Below are positions 6,957-17,616 of a DNA stretch of 64,000 nucleotides, piece by piece. Source of the DNA: Unio delphinus (Eukaryota > Mollusca > Bivalvia > Unionida > Unionidae). Position numbers and translations under genes: made by a program. Each line of letters begins with the position of its first letter. Within the stretch, counting starts at the first letter, position 1. Below the pieces are notes generated by a model. It was not told the origin of the DNA, did no database searches, and saw only the letters and a list, made by a program, of their open reading frames with translations. The DNA lies in assembly GCA_029339505.1 (NCBI GenBank), contig JAQISU010000003.1:21849001-21913000 (forward strand), written 5' to 3'.

Positions 6957-7806
6957 GACCATGCGGTGGCAATTGAGTATCCTCGGGAATCACTTGTAGT
7001 TGTTGTCGAGTAAAACCCCGCTGAGGGGCAGTTGAATCCAGTTTATAGACTGGAGGTCTACCAGTTGATCGTGTTATACTAGATATTTTATGCGTAGTGA
7101 CGCTCCAAATAGGATCAGTAGCCCTTTTTCTACCCCCTTCAAGCTCTCCTGGTTCGTATAAGTACCTCACAATGACACTACTACCAAGAATTGGTTCTTT
7201 GAAATCTTTTTGTGGTTGTACGGGTATTGACTTCTTTTTAATCGCGTTGATAGGTTTCATGTTGATTGTTCTAGTAATCTCGTTATTCAGTGCAGTAATC
7301 ACAGATGGTAATCTTTTAACCCATTCACTGGATCGCTTTTCTTGAATGAATTCTTTTGCGTATTGATATCCAAATAACCGCTCAGCAATCGTCCGATTAA
7401 ATCGTTCTACAATGGCCTGATCGCGATGTAGCGCAGTATGCCCTCGTCGTATGGTGACATTATGATGTTTCATTGTAGATAACACTGCACCCTGAAATTC
7501 CTTGCCAGGATCAACCTGCAATAGATTTGGCCAACGCAGAGGACCTCGTCGATAAATCCTTTCAAATGCAGAAGCGACTTCAGTGGCTGATTTTGTTTTT
7601 AACGGTTCTGCTTCTTTGTATCGACTTGCAATATCAACTACGGTTAACGCATATTTGTAACCACGATCATGTGGCAGAAATAATATATCAGCCTGATGAA
7701 CTTCATTAGGAGCGGTCACATCAAAATGCGAGAATTGAATTTGTTTAGGCGGTGGTAGATAAATTTGCCATAGTGCCTGTTTGGATAACCAATGAGCCGC
7801 ATTGGT
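6949..7806 (-). CDS. Retrovirus-type (Maverick) integrase, catalytic and C-terminal part
   Basis: DDE integrase that inserts the element into host DNA. Counting from the GTG at 7719, the catalytic triad is D11 (HQADILFL), D70 (LQVDPGKEF) and E105 (IVERFNRTI), giving a D-x34-E spacing. The core also shows ALTVVDIASRY. The C-terminal part (SVIVRYLYEPGE ... PVYKLDS) resembles the SH3-like/chromo-type tail of Maverick integrases. The reading frame continues upstream of 7719 with clear family-like sequence (a HWLSKQALWQIY segment) to the T9 run at 7806-7814, where the N-terminal coding shifts frame. The active-site residues are intact, but the whole gene is split. Confidence 0.93.
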   Translation of the reverse strand, partial: TNAAHWLSKQALWQIYLPPPKQIQFSHFDVTAPNEVHQADILFLPHDRGYKYALTVVDIASRYKEAEPLKTKSATEVASAFERIYRRGPLRWPNLLQVDPGKEFQGAVLSTMKHHNVTIRRGHTALHRDQAIVERFNRTIAERLFGYQYAKEFIQEKRSSEWVKRLPSVITALNNEITRTINMKPINAIKKKSIPVQPQKDFKEPILGSSVIVRYLYEPGELEGGRKRATDPIWSVTTHKISSITRSTGRPPVYKLDSTAPQRGFTRQQLQVIPEDTQLPPHGLN

Positions 7807-7913
7807 TTTTTTTTCACTTTTGCAGCTCTAGCGAGTTTATTGATTGCAGCGTTACCCCTCCAGTATCCCCTCAGAGAATAATAAATTGATTCCATATTAT
7901 TAATTACCAGCAC
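7716..7913 (-). CDS. N-terminal fragment of the integrase, shifted frame
   Basis: Starts at or near ATG 7896-7894 (MESIYYSLRGYWRG) or upstream at 7913. The first about 35 codons are the real integrase N-terminus; past the A9 run (T9 on the plus strand, 7806-7814) this frame is no longer homologous and ends at 7716, while the integrase continues in the -1 frame. The zero-frame codons over the run are AAA AAA AAA, so an A_AAA_AAA slippery heptamer is in phase; an inserted A is the simpler explanation. Its start region overlaps the end of the PLA2 gene by 14 bp. Confidence 0.75.
   Translation of the reverse strand: MLVINNMESIYYSLRGYWRGNAAINKLARAAKVKKKPMRLIGYPNRHYGKFIYHRLNKFNSRILM
7806..7814 (-). 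other. T9/A9 run at the integrase frame change
   Basis: Nine T on the plus strand. Integrase coding is in one frame upstream (higher coordinates) and in the -1 frame downstream. Homopolymer indel (mutation or sequencing error) or programmed slippage both fit. Confidence 0.5.
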
Positions 7914-8418
7914 CTAACATCAATTTACTTTTCATAGCCGATTTTATCAAAAATGAAGATAATTTTTCTTTGAAGGATTTATCAGGAATAGCATTTAACG
8001 CATGAATTAATTTCACATCTGCTAGATGCCTGTGTTGCAGATTGCTGCTTTTATAAGCAACATCATGAAGGTGACAGGCCTTATCAATGGCGTTTATTGG
8101 TTCTTCACCGGGGTTGGGTTGATTTTGATTATTGAGTCTGATATCAAGTCTGGTTCCCGGTCCACAGTAGCTATATCCTGGAAGGTCCTTTTCTCCGGGG
8201 TATTTTGCCCATGGGGTTCCAGGGAGTTTTGCTAATTTGGCTGCGATATCACCTCCTCGTTTTTTTTTTAAATCAGATCTCATAGACACAAATCTAAATT
8301 TCTTTGTACCACATTGCACGCATTTACCAGAAAGCGCTGATCGGTTATTTTTAGTTGTAATCGTCGTCAAGTCATCTGTGCCAGTACGCGTTTTACACTT
8401 CACACAATATAGATCCAT
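7900..8418 (-). CDS. Zinc-ribbon plus parvovirus-type phospholipase A2 protein, 172 aa
   Basis: Residues 1-45 form a zinc ribbon with C5-x2-C8 and C33-x2-C36. Residues about 66-145 are a phospholipase A2 of the parvovirus VP1 type: a calcium loop YCGPGT (84-89), PINAIDKACHLHDVAY with the catalytic dyad His118-Asp119, and a following HLADVKL helix. In parvoviruses this enzyme breaches endosomal membranes during entry, and similar domains occur in some Mavericks/adintoviruses; an entry role here is inference. The gene seems intact, ending with a basic, Leu-rich tail. It is divergent from the ATPase gene, the two start codons being only five bases apart. Confidence 0.88.
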   Translation of the reverse strand: MDLYCVKCKTRTGTDDLTTITTKNNRSALSGKCVQCGTKKFRFVSMRSDLKKKRGGDIAAKLAKLPGTPWAKYPGEKDLPGYSYCGPGTRLDIRLNNQNQPNPGEEPINAIDKACHLHDVAYKSSNLQHRHLADVKLIHALNAIPDKSFKEKLSSFLIKSAMKSKLMLGAGN

Positions 8419-8423
8419 AATTT

Positions 8424-9095
8424 ATGTATAGAAATATGGATATAATTGATTTTTCAGCGACTAAAACAAGAGAACCAATTAAGCATCATGCAGCGCTACC
8501 AAACTCTATCCGGATGATTATAATCGGGCCATCTGGATCCGGTAAAACGCAATTGTTGCTCAATTTAATAATGAGATGGATGAAGTGGGATAAGTTGTAT
8601 TTAATTGCCCCTAGCGTAGATGATCAACGATGTTATGAAGTGTTAAAGGATTTTAACGAGAATGCATCAGAAATTAAGGGTGAGAACGCCATTGATTTTA
8701 TAACCGATATCGATGAAGCACCGAGTATTGATGATATTGATGGAGATATTAACAATTTAGTCGTATACGACGATATAATGTTGGATAAACAAAAGAATCC
8801 TGCTAGAATATTTTCCCGTGGGCGTCACAAAAACACTGACGTGATATATGTCACTCAACGCTACACTCAGGTTCCAAAAGTCATCAGAGATAACTGCAAT
8901 ATTCTTTCTGTATTCAACGGAGTTGATACTCATACTCTTAGAAATATTTGGCAGACATGGTGTTCTGATATGGACTTCAATCAATTTTGAGATTTCTTTA
9001 GTCATGCTCAGTCGACTCCTCACGGATTCGCAACAATAAATTTGCATGATCCTCGGACACGATATCGTATCGGACTTGATCAAATATTTGGTTAA
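8424..9095 (+). CDS. A32-like genome-packaging ATPase, interrupted by TGA
   Basis: P-loop ATPase of the FtsK/A32 group that pumps viral DNA into capsids. Walker A is GPSGSGKTQ (35-43, K41), Walker B NLVVYDD (about 112-118), followed by IFSRGRHKNTDVIYVTQR, a sensor-type motif typical of the family. The frame stops at TGA 8988-8990 after MDFNQF. The same frame then stays open for 34 codons to TAA 9093-9095, with PHGFATINL and RYRIGLD segments that look like the usual C-terminus of these ATPases, so the TGA most likely is a nonsense mutation within one gene. The start may be ATG 8424 or the second ATG four codons later. Confidence 0.9.
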
Positions 9096-9136
9096 AATCA
9101 TTTATTATTTTTTGTTAACCCAGTGATGAAATCACT

Positions 9137-9402
9137 AAGCAGCAGAGAGGGTGGATGACCACATCGTTGCGACCAAAATTGATTAAAAAATCGTAAAATC
9201 TCCGTTTTCATTTTTTTAGTTAAAATGAGATTTCGTAGGGAAAGCTCATTAAGATTTCAATCAATTTTTTGTCTGAAAACGTTGTAGGGTTTACCCCTGA
9301 GACATTTGTTTTGGTTAAAATGAGATCGTAGGAAGGCTCGTTTTAAGGATTCAATCAAAATTTTGTCTGAAAACGTTGTAGGATTCACCCTCTCTGCTGC
9401 TT
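9137..9402. repeat. Terminal region with 20-bp inverted repeat (likely element end)
   Basis: AAGCAGCAGAGAGGGTGGAT (9137-9156) and its reverse complement at 9383-9402 match at 19 of 20 positions. The outer edge reads ...CTGCT(T), matching the AG...CT ends usual for Polintons. The inner copy suggests a fold-back or duplicated terminus. Confidence 0.6.
9219..9388 (+). repeat. Two diverged direct repeats inside the element terminus
   Basis: A unit starting GTTAAAATGAGAT and ending TTTGTCTGAAAACGTTGTAGG occurs at 9219-about 9295 and again at 9314-about 9388, a 95-bp period with internal indels. Such subterminal repeats are common in terminal inverted repeats of large transposons. Confidence 0.55.
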
Positions 9403-9539
9403 GTCCAAACAATTTTCTCCATATGCTGCCAAGATAAAAATAAATTTAAATACAAGCGAGTTTAACAAATATATTATTACTTCGGAAACTCAGTTTGACA
9501 TAATCAAAGTAATCTTTGCTGTATTTAATATGAATTATA

Positions 9540-9985
9540 CTAGCACTGTCTAAAGTGATTCACTAAATGGTACCAGCACATTCCACTCTTTACTGAAAGT
9601 GATTCAGTGCATAGCTAAACGGCGCTAGCGGGATCAACTCTGTACTGAAAGTGATTCAGTATTTGATACCACATTGTCATATCGTTAGTGTAAAATGTGA
9701 TTCGCTAAATCGTACCAGCAGTGTGAACTAGCTATTTATTAAAGTTATTATCTAAACGGTATTAGCACAGCCAACTCTTTAAGATAGAAAGTAATTTATG
9801 AACTGGTACCAACGCCGTGAACAGTATAAAAGAAAGTTGTTCACTAAATAATACAGGCATTGTCAGCTCTCTACACGAAAACAGTGATGCACTAAATGAT
9901 ATAAACATTGTCAGCTCTCTGTTATAAAAATTCATTCGCAAAATGGCACCAGCAGTGTCAGTACGTTAGTACCGCAATTGATTAT
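9540..9985 (+). repeat. Degenerate tandem repeat of roughly 60 bp
   Basis: Recurring pieces GTGATTCACTAAATGGTACC, AGCACTGTCA and ACTCTTTACTGAAAG appear about seven times with strong divergence and variable spacing. No open reading frame. An old minisatellite just outside the element. Confidence 0.55.
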
Positions 9986-10589
9986 CTAACAGATATTCAA
10001 AAATATATGAATCTCATATAATCTTATTAAAATCACACACATATGCACCCAAAATGCAATTTATTATATGCTCATATTTTCTCCGCAAACTTTACATAGT
10101 CAGAATCGTTCAGTACTCCCGCTCAATTTCATATTGAACTCACGTGTGGTCAGTAGTGTATTATGAACTATTTTGTAAGAAATTCATGTACACTCTCACA
10201 GTAGACGCTTTACGGTTTGGTTGATTACATTTGTTTCTGAATAAAATTAACCAGACTGTCACTTACCAGCTGCTTTGGCACATTTCGCGTTAACATTTAG
10301 TTTACAATGTTCGGATTTAGGCTAGCTATAGACGTTAGATAGAGTCCTTACAATCAATCTGCAGGTAACAACGGGTAAACTGTCTTATTTCGCTGTTAAT
10401 AAGAGTAGCCAAATGTATACGTACAGTTATACAAACTGAATTTCCTCAAAATGTACTTTCTTAGTTCTGCAAATCCGAATAACATGAGACATGTCATACG
10501 TTTACAAGCTTGATTACGCATTTCAAAATTGTACTGTAACTTCGACAATATTGCAAGTGCAATTACATCCTCCTTACTGCACTCAAATG

Positions 10590-13500
10590 AAATTAGCAAT
10601 AAAGTCCATAGCGTCATTGTTTTATTAGCATTAAGTCCATAGCGTCATTGTTTAATTAGCATTAAGTCCATAGCGTCATTGTTTTATTAGCATTAAAATC
10701 CATAGCGTCATTCTTTTATTAGCATTAAGTCCATAGCGTCAATGTTTTATTAGCACTAAAGTCCATAACGTCATTGTTTTATTAGCATTAAGTCCATAGC
10801 GTCATTGGTTTATTAGCATTAAGTCCATAGTGTCATTGTTTTATTAGCATTAAGTCCATAGCGTCATTGTTTTATTAGCATTAAAGTCCATAGCGTCATT
10901 GTTTTATTAGCATTAAGTCCATAGTGTCATTGTTTTATTAGCATTAAGCCCATAGCGTCATTGTTTTATTAGCATTAAAGTCAATAGCGTCATTGTTTTA
11001 TTAGCATTAAGTCCATAGCGTCATTGTTTTATTAGCATTAAGTCCATAGCGTCATTGTTTTATTAGCATTAAAGTCCATAACGTCATTCCTTTATTAGCA
11101 TTAAATCCATAGCGTCATTGTTTTAATAGCACTAAAGTCCATAGCGTCATTGTTTTATTAGCATTAAGTCCATAGCGTCATCGTTTTATTAGCACTAAAG
11201 GCCATAGCGTCATTGTTTTATTAGCATTAGGTCTATAGCATCATTGTCTTATTAGCATTAAAGTCCATAGCGTCATTGTTTTATTAGCATTAAAGTCCAT
11301 AGCGTCATTGTTTTATTAGCATTATAGTCCATAGCATTATTGTTTAATTAGCATAAAGTCCATAGCGTCATTGTTTTATTAGCACCAAGTCCATAGCGTC
11401 ATTGTTTTATTAGCATTAAAGTCCATAGCGTTATTGTTTAATTAGCATGAAGTCCATAGCGTCATTGTGTTATTAGCATTAAGTCTATAGCGTCATTGTT
11501 TTATTAGCATTAAAGTCCATAACGTCATTGTTTTATTAGCATTAAGTCCATAGCGTCATTGTTTTATTAGAATTAAAGTCCATAGCGTCATTCTTTTGTT
11601 AGCATTAAATCCATTGCGTCATTGTTTTATTAGCACTAAAGTCCATAGCGTCATTGTTTTATTAGCATTAACTCCATAGCCTCATCGTTTTATTAGCATT
11701 AAAGTTCATAGCGTCATTGTTTTATTAGCATTAAGTCCATAGCGTCATAGTTTTATTAGCATTAAGGTCCATAGCATCATTGTTTAATTAGCATTAGGTC
11801 CATAGCGTCATTGTTTTATTAGCATTAAAGTCCATAGCGCCATTGTTTAATTAGCATTAAGTCCATAGCGTCATTGTGTTATTAGCATTAAGTCCATAGT
11901 GTCATTGTTTTATTAGCATTAAGTCTATAGCGTCATTGTTTTATTAGCATTAAAGTCCATAACGTCATTGTTTTATTAGCATTAAGTCCATAGCGTCATT
12001 GTTTATTAGAATTAAAGTCCATAGCGTCATTCTTTTATTAGCATTAAATCCATAGCGTCATTGTTTTATTAGCATTAAGTCCATAGCGTCATTGTTTTAT
12101 TATTATTATGTCCATAGCGACATTGTTTAATTAGCATTAAGTCCATAGCGTCATTGTTTAATTAGCATTAAGTCCATAGCGTCATTGTTTAATTAGCATT
12201 AAAGTCCATAGCGTCATTGTTTTATTAACATTAAGTCCATAGCGTCATTGTTTTATTAGCATTAAAACCATAGCGTCATTGTTTTATTAGCATTAATTCC
12301 ATAGCGTCATTGTTCAATTAGCATTAAGTCCATAGCGTCATTGTTTTATTAGCATTAAAGTCCATAGCGTCATTGTTTTATTAGCATTATGTCCATAGTG
12401 TCATTGTTTTATTAGCACTAAAGTCCATAACGTCATTATTTTATTAGCATTAAAGTCCATAGCGTCATTGTTTTATTAGCATTAAAATTCATAGCGTCAT
12501 TGTTTTATTAGCATTAAGTCCATAGCGTCATAGTTTTGTTAGAATTAAAGTCAATAGCATCATTGTTTAATTAGCATTAGGTCCATAGCGTCATTGTTTT
12601 ATTAGCATTAAAGTCCATAGCGCCATTTTTTAATTAGCATTAAGTCCATAGCGTCATTGTTTTATTAGCATTAAGTCCATAGCGTCATTGTTTTATTAGC
12701 ATTAAGCCCATAGTGTCATTGTTTTATTAGCATTAAGTCTATAGCGTGATTGTTTTATTAGCATTAAATCTATAGCGTCATTGTTTTATTAGCCTTAAGT
12801 CCATAGCGTCTTTGTTTTATTAGCATTAAAGTCCATAGCGTCATTGTTTTATTAGTATTAAGTCCATAGCATCATTGTTTTATTAGCACTAAAGTCCATA
12901 GAATCATTGGTTTATTAGCATTAAGTCCATAGCGTCTTTGTTTTATTAGCATCAAAGTCCATAGTGTCATTGTTTTATTAGCATTAAAGTCCATAGCGTC
13001 ATTGTTTTATTAGCACTAAAGTCCATAGCATCATTGTTTTATTAGCATTAAGTCCATAGCGTCTTTGTTTTATTAGCATCAAAGTCCATAGTGTCATTGT
13101 TTTATTAGCATTAAAGTCCATAGCGTCATTGTTTAATTAGCATTAAGTCCATAGCGTCATTGTTCTATTATTATTATGTCCATAGCGTCATTGTTTAATT
13201 AGCAATAAAGTCCATAGCGTCATTGTTTTATTAGCATTAAGTCCATAGCGTCATTGTTTTATTAGCATTAAAACCATAGCGTCATTGTTTTATTAGCATT
13301 ATTTCCATAGCGTCATTGTTTAATTAGCATTAAGTCCATAGCGTCATTGTTTAATTAGCATTAAAGTCCATAGCGTCATTGTTTTATTAGCATTATGTCC
13401 ATAGTGTCATTGTTTTATTAGCACTAAAGTCCATAACGTCATTGTTTTATTAGCATTAAAGTCCATAGCGTCATTGTTTTATTAGCATTAAAGTTCATAG

Positions 13501-14797
13501 CGTCATTGTTTTATTAGCATTAAGTCCATAGCGTCATAGTTTTATTAGCATTAAAGTCCATAGCATCATTGTTTAATTAGCATTAGGTCCATAGCGTCAT
13601 TGTTTTATTAGCATTAAAGTTCATAGCGCCATTATTTAATTAGCATTAAGTCCATAGCGTCATTGTTTTATTAGCATTAAGTCCATAGCGTCATTGTTTT
13701 ATTAGCATTAAGGTCCATAGCATCATTGTTTAATTAGCATCAGGTCCATAGCGTCATTGTTTTGTCAGCATTAAAGTCCATAGCGTCATTGTTTAATTAG
13801 CATTAAGTCCATAGCGACATTGTTTTATTAGCATTAAGTCCATAGCGTCATTGTTTTATTAGCATTAATTCCATAGCGTCATTGTTTTATTAGCATTAAG
13901 TCCATAGGGTCATTGTTTAATTAGCATTAAATTCCGTAGCGTCATTGTTTTATTTGCATAAAGTCCATAGCGTCATTGTTTTATTAGCATCAAAGTCCAT
14001 AGCGTCATTGTTTTATTAGCATTCAAGTCCGTAGCGTCATTGTTTAATTAGCATTAAGTCCATAGCGTCATTGTTTTATTAGTATTAAGTCCATAGCGTT
14101 ATTGTTTAATGAGCATTATGTCCATAGCGTCATTGTTTTATTAGCATTAAGTCCATAGTGTCATTGTTTTATTAGCATTAAAGCCCATAGCGTCATTGTT
14201 TTATTAGCATTAAAGTCCATAGCGTCATTGTTTTATTAGCATTAAGTCCATAGCGTCATTGTTTTATTAGCATTAAGGTCCATAGCATCATTGTTTAATT
14301 AGCATTAGGTCCATAGCGTCATTGTTTTATTAGCATTAAAGTCCACAGCGTCATTGTTTAATTAGCATTAAGTCCATAGCGACATTGTTTTATTAGCATT
14401 AAGTCCATAGCGTCATTGTTTTATTAGCATTAAGTCCATAGCGTCATTGTTTTATTAGCATTAAGTCCATAGGGTCATTGTTTAATTAGCATTAAATTCC
14501 GTAGCGTCATTGTTTTATTTGCATTAAGTCCATAGCGTCATTGTTTTATTAGCATCAAAGTCCATAGCGTCATTGTTTTATTAGCATTAAAGTCCATAGC
14601 GTCATTGTTTAATTAGCATTAAGTCCATAGCGTCATTGTTTTATTAGTATTAAGTCCATAGCGTTATTGTTTAATGAGCATTATGTCCATAGCGTCATTG
14701 TTTTATTAGCATTAAGTCCATAGTGTCATTGTTTTATTAGCATTAAAGTCCATAGCGTCATTGTTTTATTAGCATTAAAGTCCATAGCGTCTTTGTG
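10590..14797 (+). repeat. 4.2-kb minisatellite, 31-32 bp unit
   Basis: About 130 head-to-tail copies of a unit containing TCCATAGCGTCATTG, TTTTATTAGCA and TTAA(A)G. Units of 31 and 32 bp differ by one A. Variants recur in blocks: TCCATAGGGT at 13901 and 14466, and AGGTCCATAGCATC at 13711 and 14276 (both 565 bp apart); ATTAAAACCA at 12261 and 13267 (1006 bp apart). There is no open frame. The 3' edge decays into CTTTGTGATATTGAC. Confidence 0.95.
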
Positions 14798-16830
14798 ATA
14801 TTGACTTAATTATATTCATACATTATGATTTTCTAAATATTCAATGACATAACAGAAGCACACTTGCAGATGTCAACACACTTGACCTTCGTTGCTTCAA
14901 TCCGATGTATTCCGAAAAAAATGGCACAGATAAATCCAGTCCATAATCACGACATTTCGTAGAATCAACAAGAATAACAAAATCTATGAAATCCAGATCA
15001 AATAGAATAGTTGTTGCAATGCGCATTCATTAACAATATGACTCCAAATTTCCATTTTAATTAGACTAAAACACCATTTTCTTTCGAAAGGTATGTCTAA
15101 CAAGCCGCGACTAAGTTCAAATTTATCTGGGCGGAGTTATGTGCGCATTAATAATATTGATGTTGTATGAAAAATCTGCACTTGTGTATTTAGTTTGGGA
15201 TATGTTATACATTCAGTTACGTTGTTTTCTTTAGTTTATTTTTTGTTTATATAATTAAGTCTTAGTACAATACGAAAATGAGCATATGATAAAAAGATTA
15301 CTGTATTTCTATGGGATTTTTTAGGAATTCGTTTTGTGGGATGGATAGCACTCCCCAGGTCGTGCAGTATTTCCATCCGAAAAACTCGCTCATATGTTCC
15401 CATAAAAATGTAGTAATCCATATATATCCACTTGAAATAAACATATCGCACTGATTCTTATGTGAAACGTTTGCCAAAAGCGGTGAATTTCCTACCAGCC
15501 ACATTGCGTTGATGACTCACAAGCGATGAGCAAACTTAGTTCATCAGATTATATATGGGTTTAGAGTGCCTAGTCTGTTGTATAAAGAAAAGTGCAATTT
15601 TAGTACAAGAATTTACTTGAGAACATATCGTATTTTGTAACTGAAACAAAACATGCAATGTTCTGTCAAAATATAATGTTCTTGTTTTCGACATACTTGA
15701 GTTTGGAAACCTTATGACTAAAATTACCACATGATTGTGTAGAACTAGTAAAGAAAACAGACTATATATAGTATCAGCTGTACGCTAATCATATTCTTCG
15801 GCGTACACTTAAACATAACAATTGTAAGTGACTAATTATATGAGAAAAGACAAAGAAGTGTGAGACCATCTGAGAGGAAACGACAATATATGCAGTTACA
15901 ATGAAATATGTCCCTACAGCACGAATATGAAACTGAGGACATCACTGTAAGTTTAAACAATACAAGAAGTTATAAAATCGCATAACATTTATAAGTACTT
16001 GAAGTCTAAAAAATTTCACGAAGTTATAGGATATATTAGCAATTTACGAAGTTATAAATTCACATAGCCTGTATAGCTAAGCAAAACAGGATGTTTTAAT
16101 TAGCATATGCTGTACAATTACTGACAGTCCCAAAAATCATTAAGAAATAAACTCCCATAACGTGTGTCGTTACTGCAAGTCTAAACACAACGGGAACTTA
16201 TACAATCACATAGCTTGTATAATAGTTTGTATAATGTTGGATATTTATTAATTCTTTTAATTCTTAGGAAAACCGTCTTACGTAACTTTTTTGTATACTA
16301 AGTAAATCAATTAACGTCTGTGTAATGTAATTTTTACACCGTTATGATCTTAAATTCTAAGCATGACTTTTAAAATTATCTTGGTATCAAGATTGCCAAT
16401 AATGCATAAACCATCACCATGTTTATGTTCCAATATTTTATTTGGAAATCGTTTAGAACTGACGATACGAAATATTATCAAAATAGTTACAAGTATATCT
16501 CCATAAGAAAGAACTTATCGTGTATGTTTTTAATCTTTAACTATCCATTTTCAGCCACGCGTAACGCATATCCTAAATTGTTGGAACTTCGAGTTTCAAT
16601 TTTAACCAACAAGTAATGTAAGGAAATATCATTAATACAAACAGATATTAACCTAGAAAGTGCCGCCACCAAAGCTGTGATATTTTTTTTTCTATCACTC
16701 GGTTTCGACTTACTGATGCTTATTAAAAGTACATAACCCTATACCATAGTACAGAGCTAAAACCCATGCTCGTTTCAGGTATTTACCAGTATACTTATGC
16801 CACCGTTATTAATTAGTATTACTCTATTTT
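14798..16830. other. No gene recognised
   Basis: AT-rich sequence with only short chance open frames. At 15960-16110 a degenerate motif ACGAAGTTATA recurs several times. The minus-strand open stretch at 15298-15504 matches nothing I recognise. Confidence 0.5.
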
Positions 16831-16842
16831 TTTCTTAATAAT
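16831..16842. repeat. 12-bp target-site duplication, left copy
   Basis: TTTCTTAATAAT, identical to 17605-17616, flanks the truncated retrotransposon. Confidence 0.8.
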
Positions 16843-17604
16843 CAATCAATCAATCAATCCTCTCTGCGCCGTCTGGTGCTTGAGGCAACAGCAAGGGAGC
16901 ACCATTTCCGTCTGTCGGCAGCTATTGCAGGGGCGGTCTGATAGGTGAGGCCTCTGGTCTTAAGGTCTCTCTCCACTGTTCGTCGCCAGGTCTCTTTGGG
17001 TCTGCCACGGTTCCTTTTACCCTGTGGGATCCATCTCAGTGCCACCCTTGGTAGTGAGTCAGGAGGCATTCTGCAGACATGGCCGAGCCATCTCCATCGC
17101 CGAGTTGAAATGATCTCAGAGATGGTGCTTGCACCCGCTCTGTGCCGAAGTTCCTCATTTGAGATCATGTTTGGCCAGAAAATCCTCATGATGCGTCGCA
17201 GGCATTTGGTTTGAAACACTTCGAGCTTGTGTTCTATGTTCGCAGTTGACTTCCAACACTCTGAGCCGTACAAAAGGACGCTCAACACGTTGCTCTTGAA
17301 GATACGGATCTTTGTGTGGACACTGAGGTTTCTTGTCCTCCATATGGGCTTCAGCATTGCGAAGGTCTGGTTGGCCTTGCCGATTCTTGTGACGACTTCC
17401 CTTGTGCTATCTCCATCCGTGGCGACCTTGCTACCCAGGTAAGTGAAATCGTCTAGTTCTTGCAGAGGCTGGTCATTGATGGTGATTGGGTTGCCCACTC
17501 TAGTATTCTTCCTCAAGACTTTTGTCTTCCCTATGTTGACTCGAAGACCTATGGTATTTGCTGTCTGTACCAACTGTTGTGTCTTCTGTTGAATATCCTA
17601 TATC
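16843..17604 (-). mobile_element. 5'-truncated non-LTR retrotransposon (RTE-like) 3' end
   Basis: The inserted segment lies between perfect 12-bp duplications. On the minus strand it begins within a reverse transcriptase, just downstream of where the catalytic Asp-Asp motif would be, and ends in a (GATT)n tail at 16843-16859, the short-repeat type of tail seen in RTE elements. 5' truncation with flanking duplication is the usual outcome of target-primed reverse transcription. The intact frame and perfect duplication suggest a fairly recent insertion. Confidence 0.85.
16854..17604 (-). pseudogene. Reverse transcriptase C-terminal fragment
   Basis: Open to the truncation point, with GLRVNIGKTKV (fingers/palm after the active site), FTYLGSKVATDG, a thumb-like region KIRIFKSNVLSVLLYGSECW and the RRWRWLGHVCRMP stretch, all typical of endonuclease-reverse transcriptases of the RTE/craniofacial-development-protein-2-like type. 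It lacks the endonuclease and the catalytic part of the polymerase, so it cannot be active. No stop or frameshift is present in 239 codons. Confidence 0.88.
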
Positions 17605-17616
17605 TTTCTTAATAAT
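17605..17616. repeat. 12-bp target-site duplication, right copy
   Basis: TTTCTTAATAAT, second copy; see 16831-16842. Confidence 0.8.

Larger units (their letters stand above)
1..9402. mobile_element. Endogenous Maverick/Polinton- or adintovirus-like element, right part
   Basis: Tightly packed intronless genes on both strands contrast with the intron-rich DNA to the right. Seen directly: family-B polymerase motifs, a retrovirus-type DDE integrase, a packaging-type P-loop ATPase and a parvovirus-type phospholipase A2. The polymerase-integrase-ATPase combination is the established signature of Mavericks/Polintons and adintoviruses, and PLA2 genes occur in some related viruses. The right terminus is placed at about 9402, where an AG...CT inverted repeat ends; Polinton termini are typically AG/CT. 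The left end is missing, so no target-site duplication can be checked. Five genes carry frame changes or in-frame stops, so this copy looks like a decaying genomic insertion rather than an active virus. Confidence 0.88.

Noticed and set aside
9138..9401. Independent small MITE inserted at the element edge
   Set aside because: The AG...CT inverted repeat could define one, but no flanking target duplication is visible, so reading it as the element terminus is simpler.
10590..14797. CRISPR array
   Set aside because: The 31-32 bp units are contiguous with no unique spacers, and the genome is eukaryotic.
15298..15504. 68-aa minus-strand open stretch
   Set aside because: Two overlapping frames of similar length, no motif recognised, no splice context.
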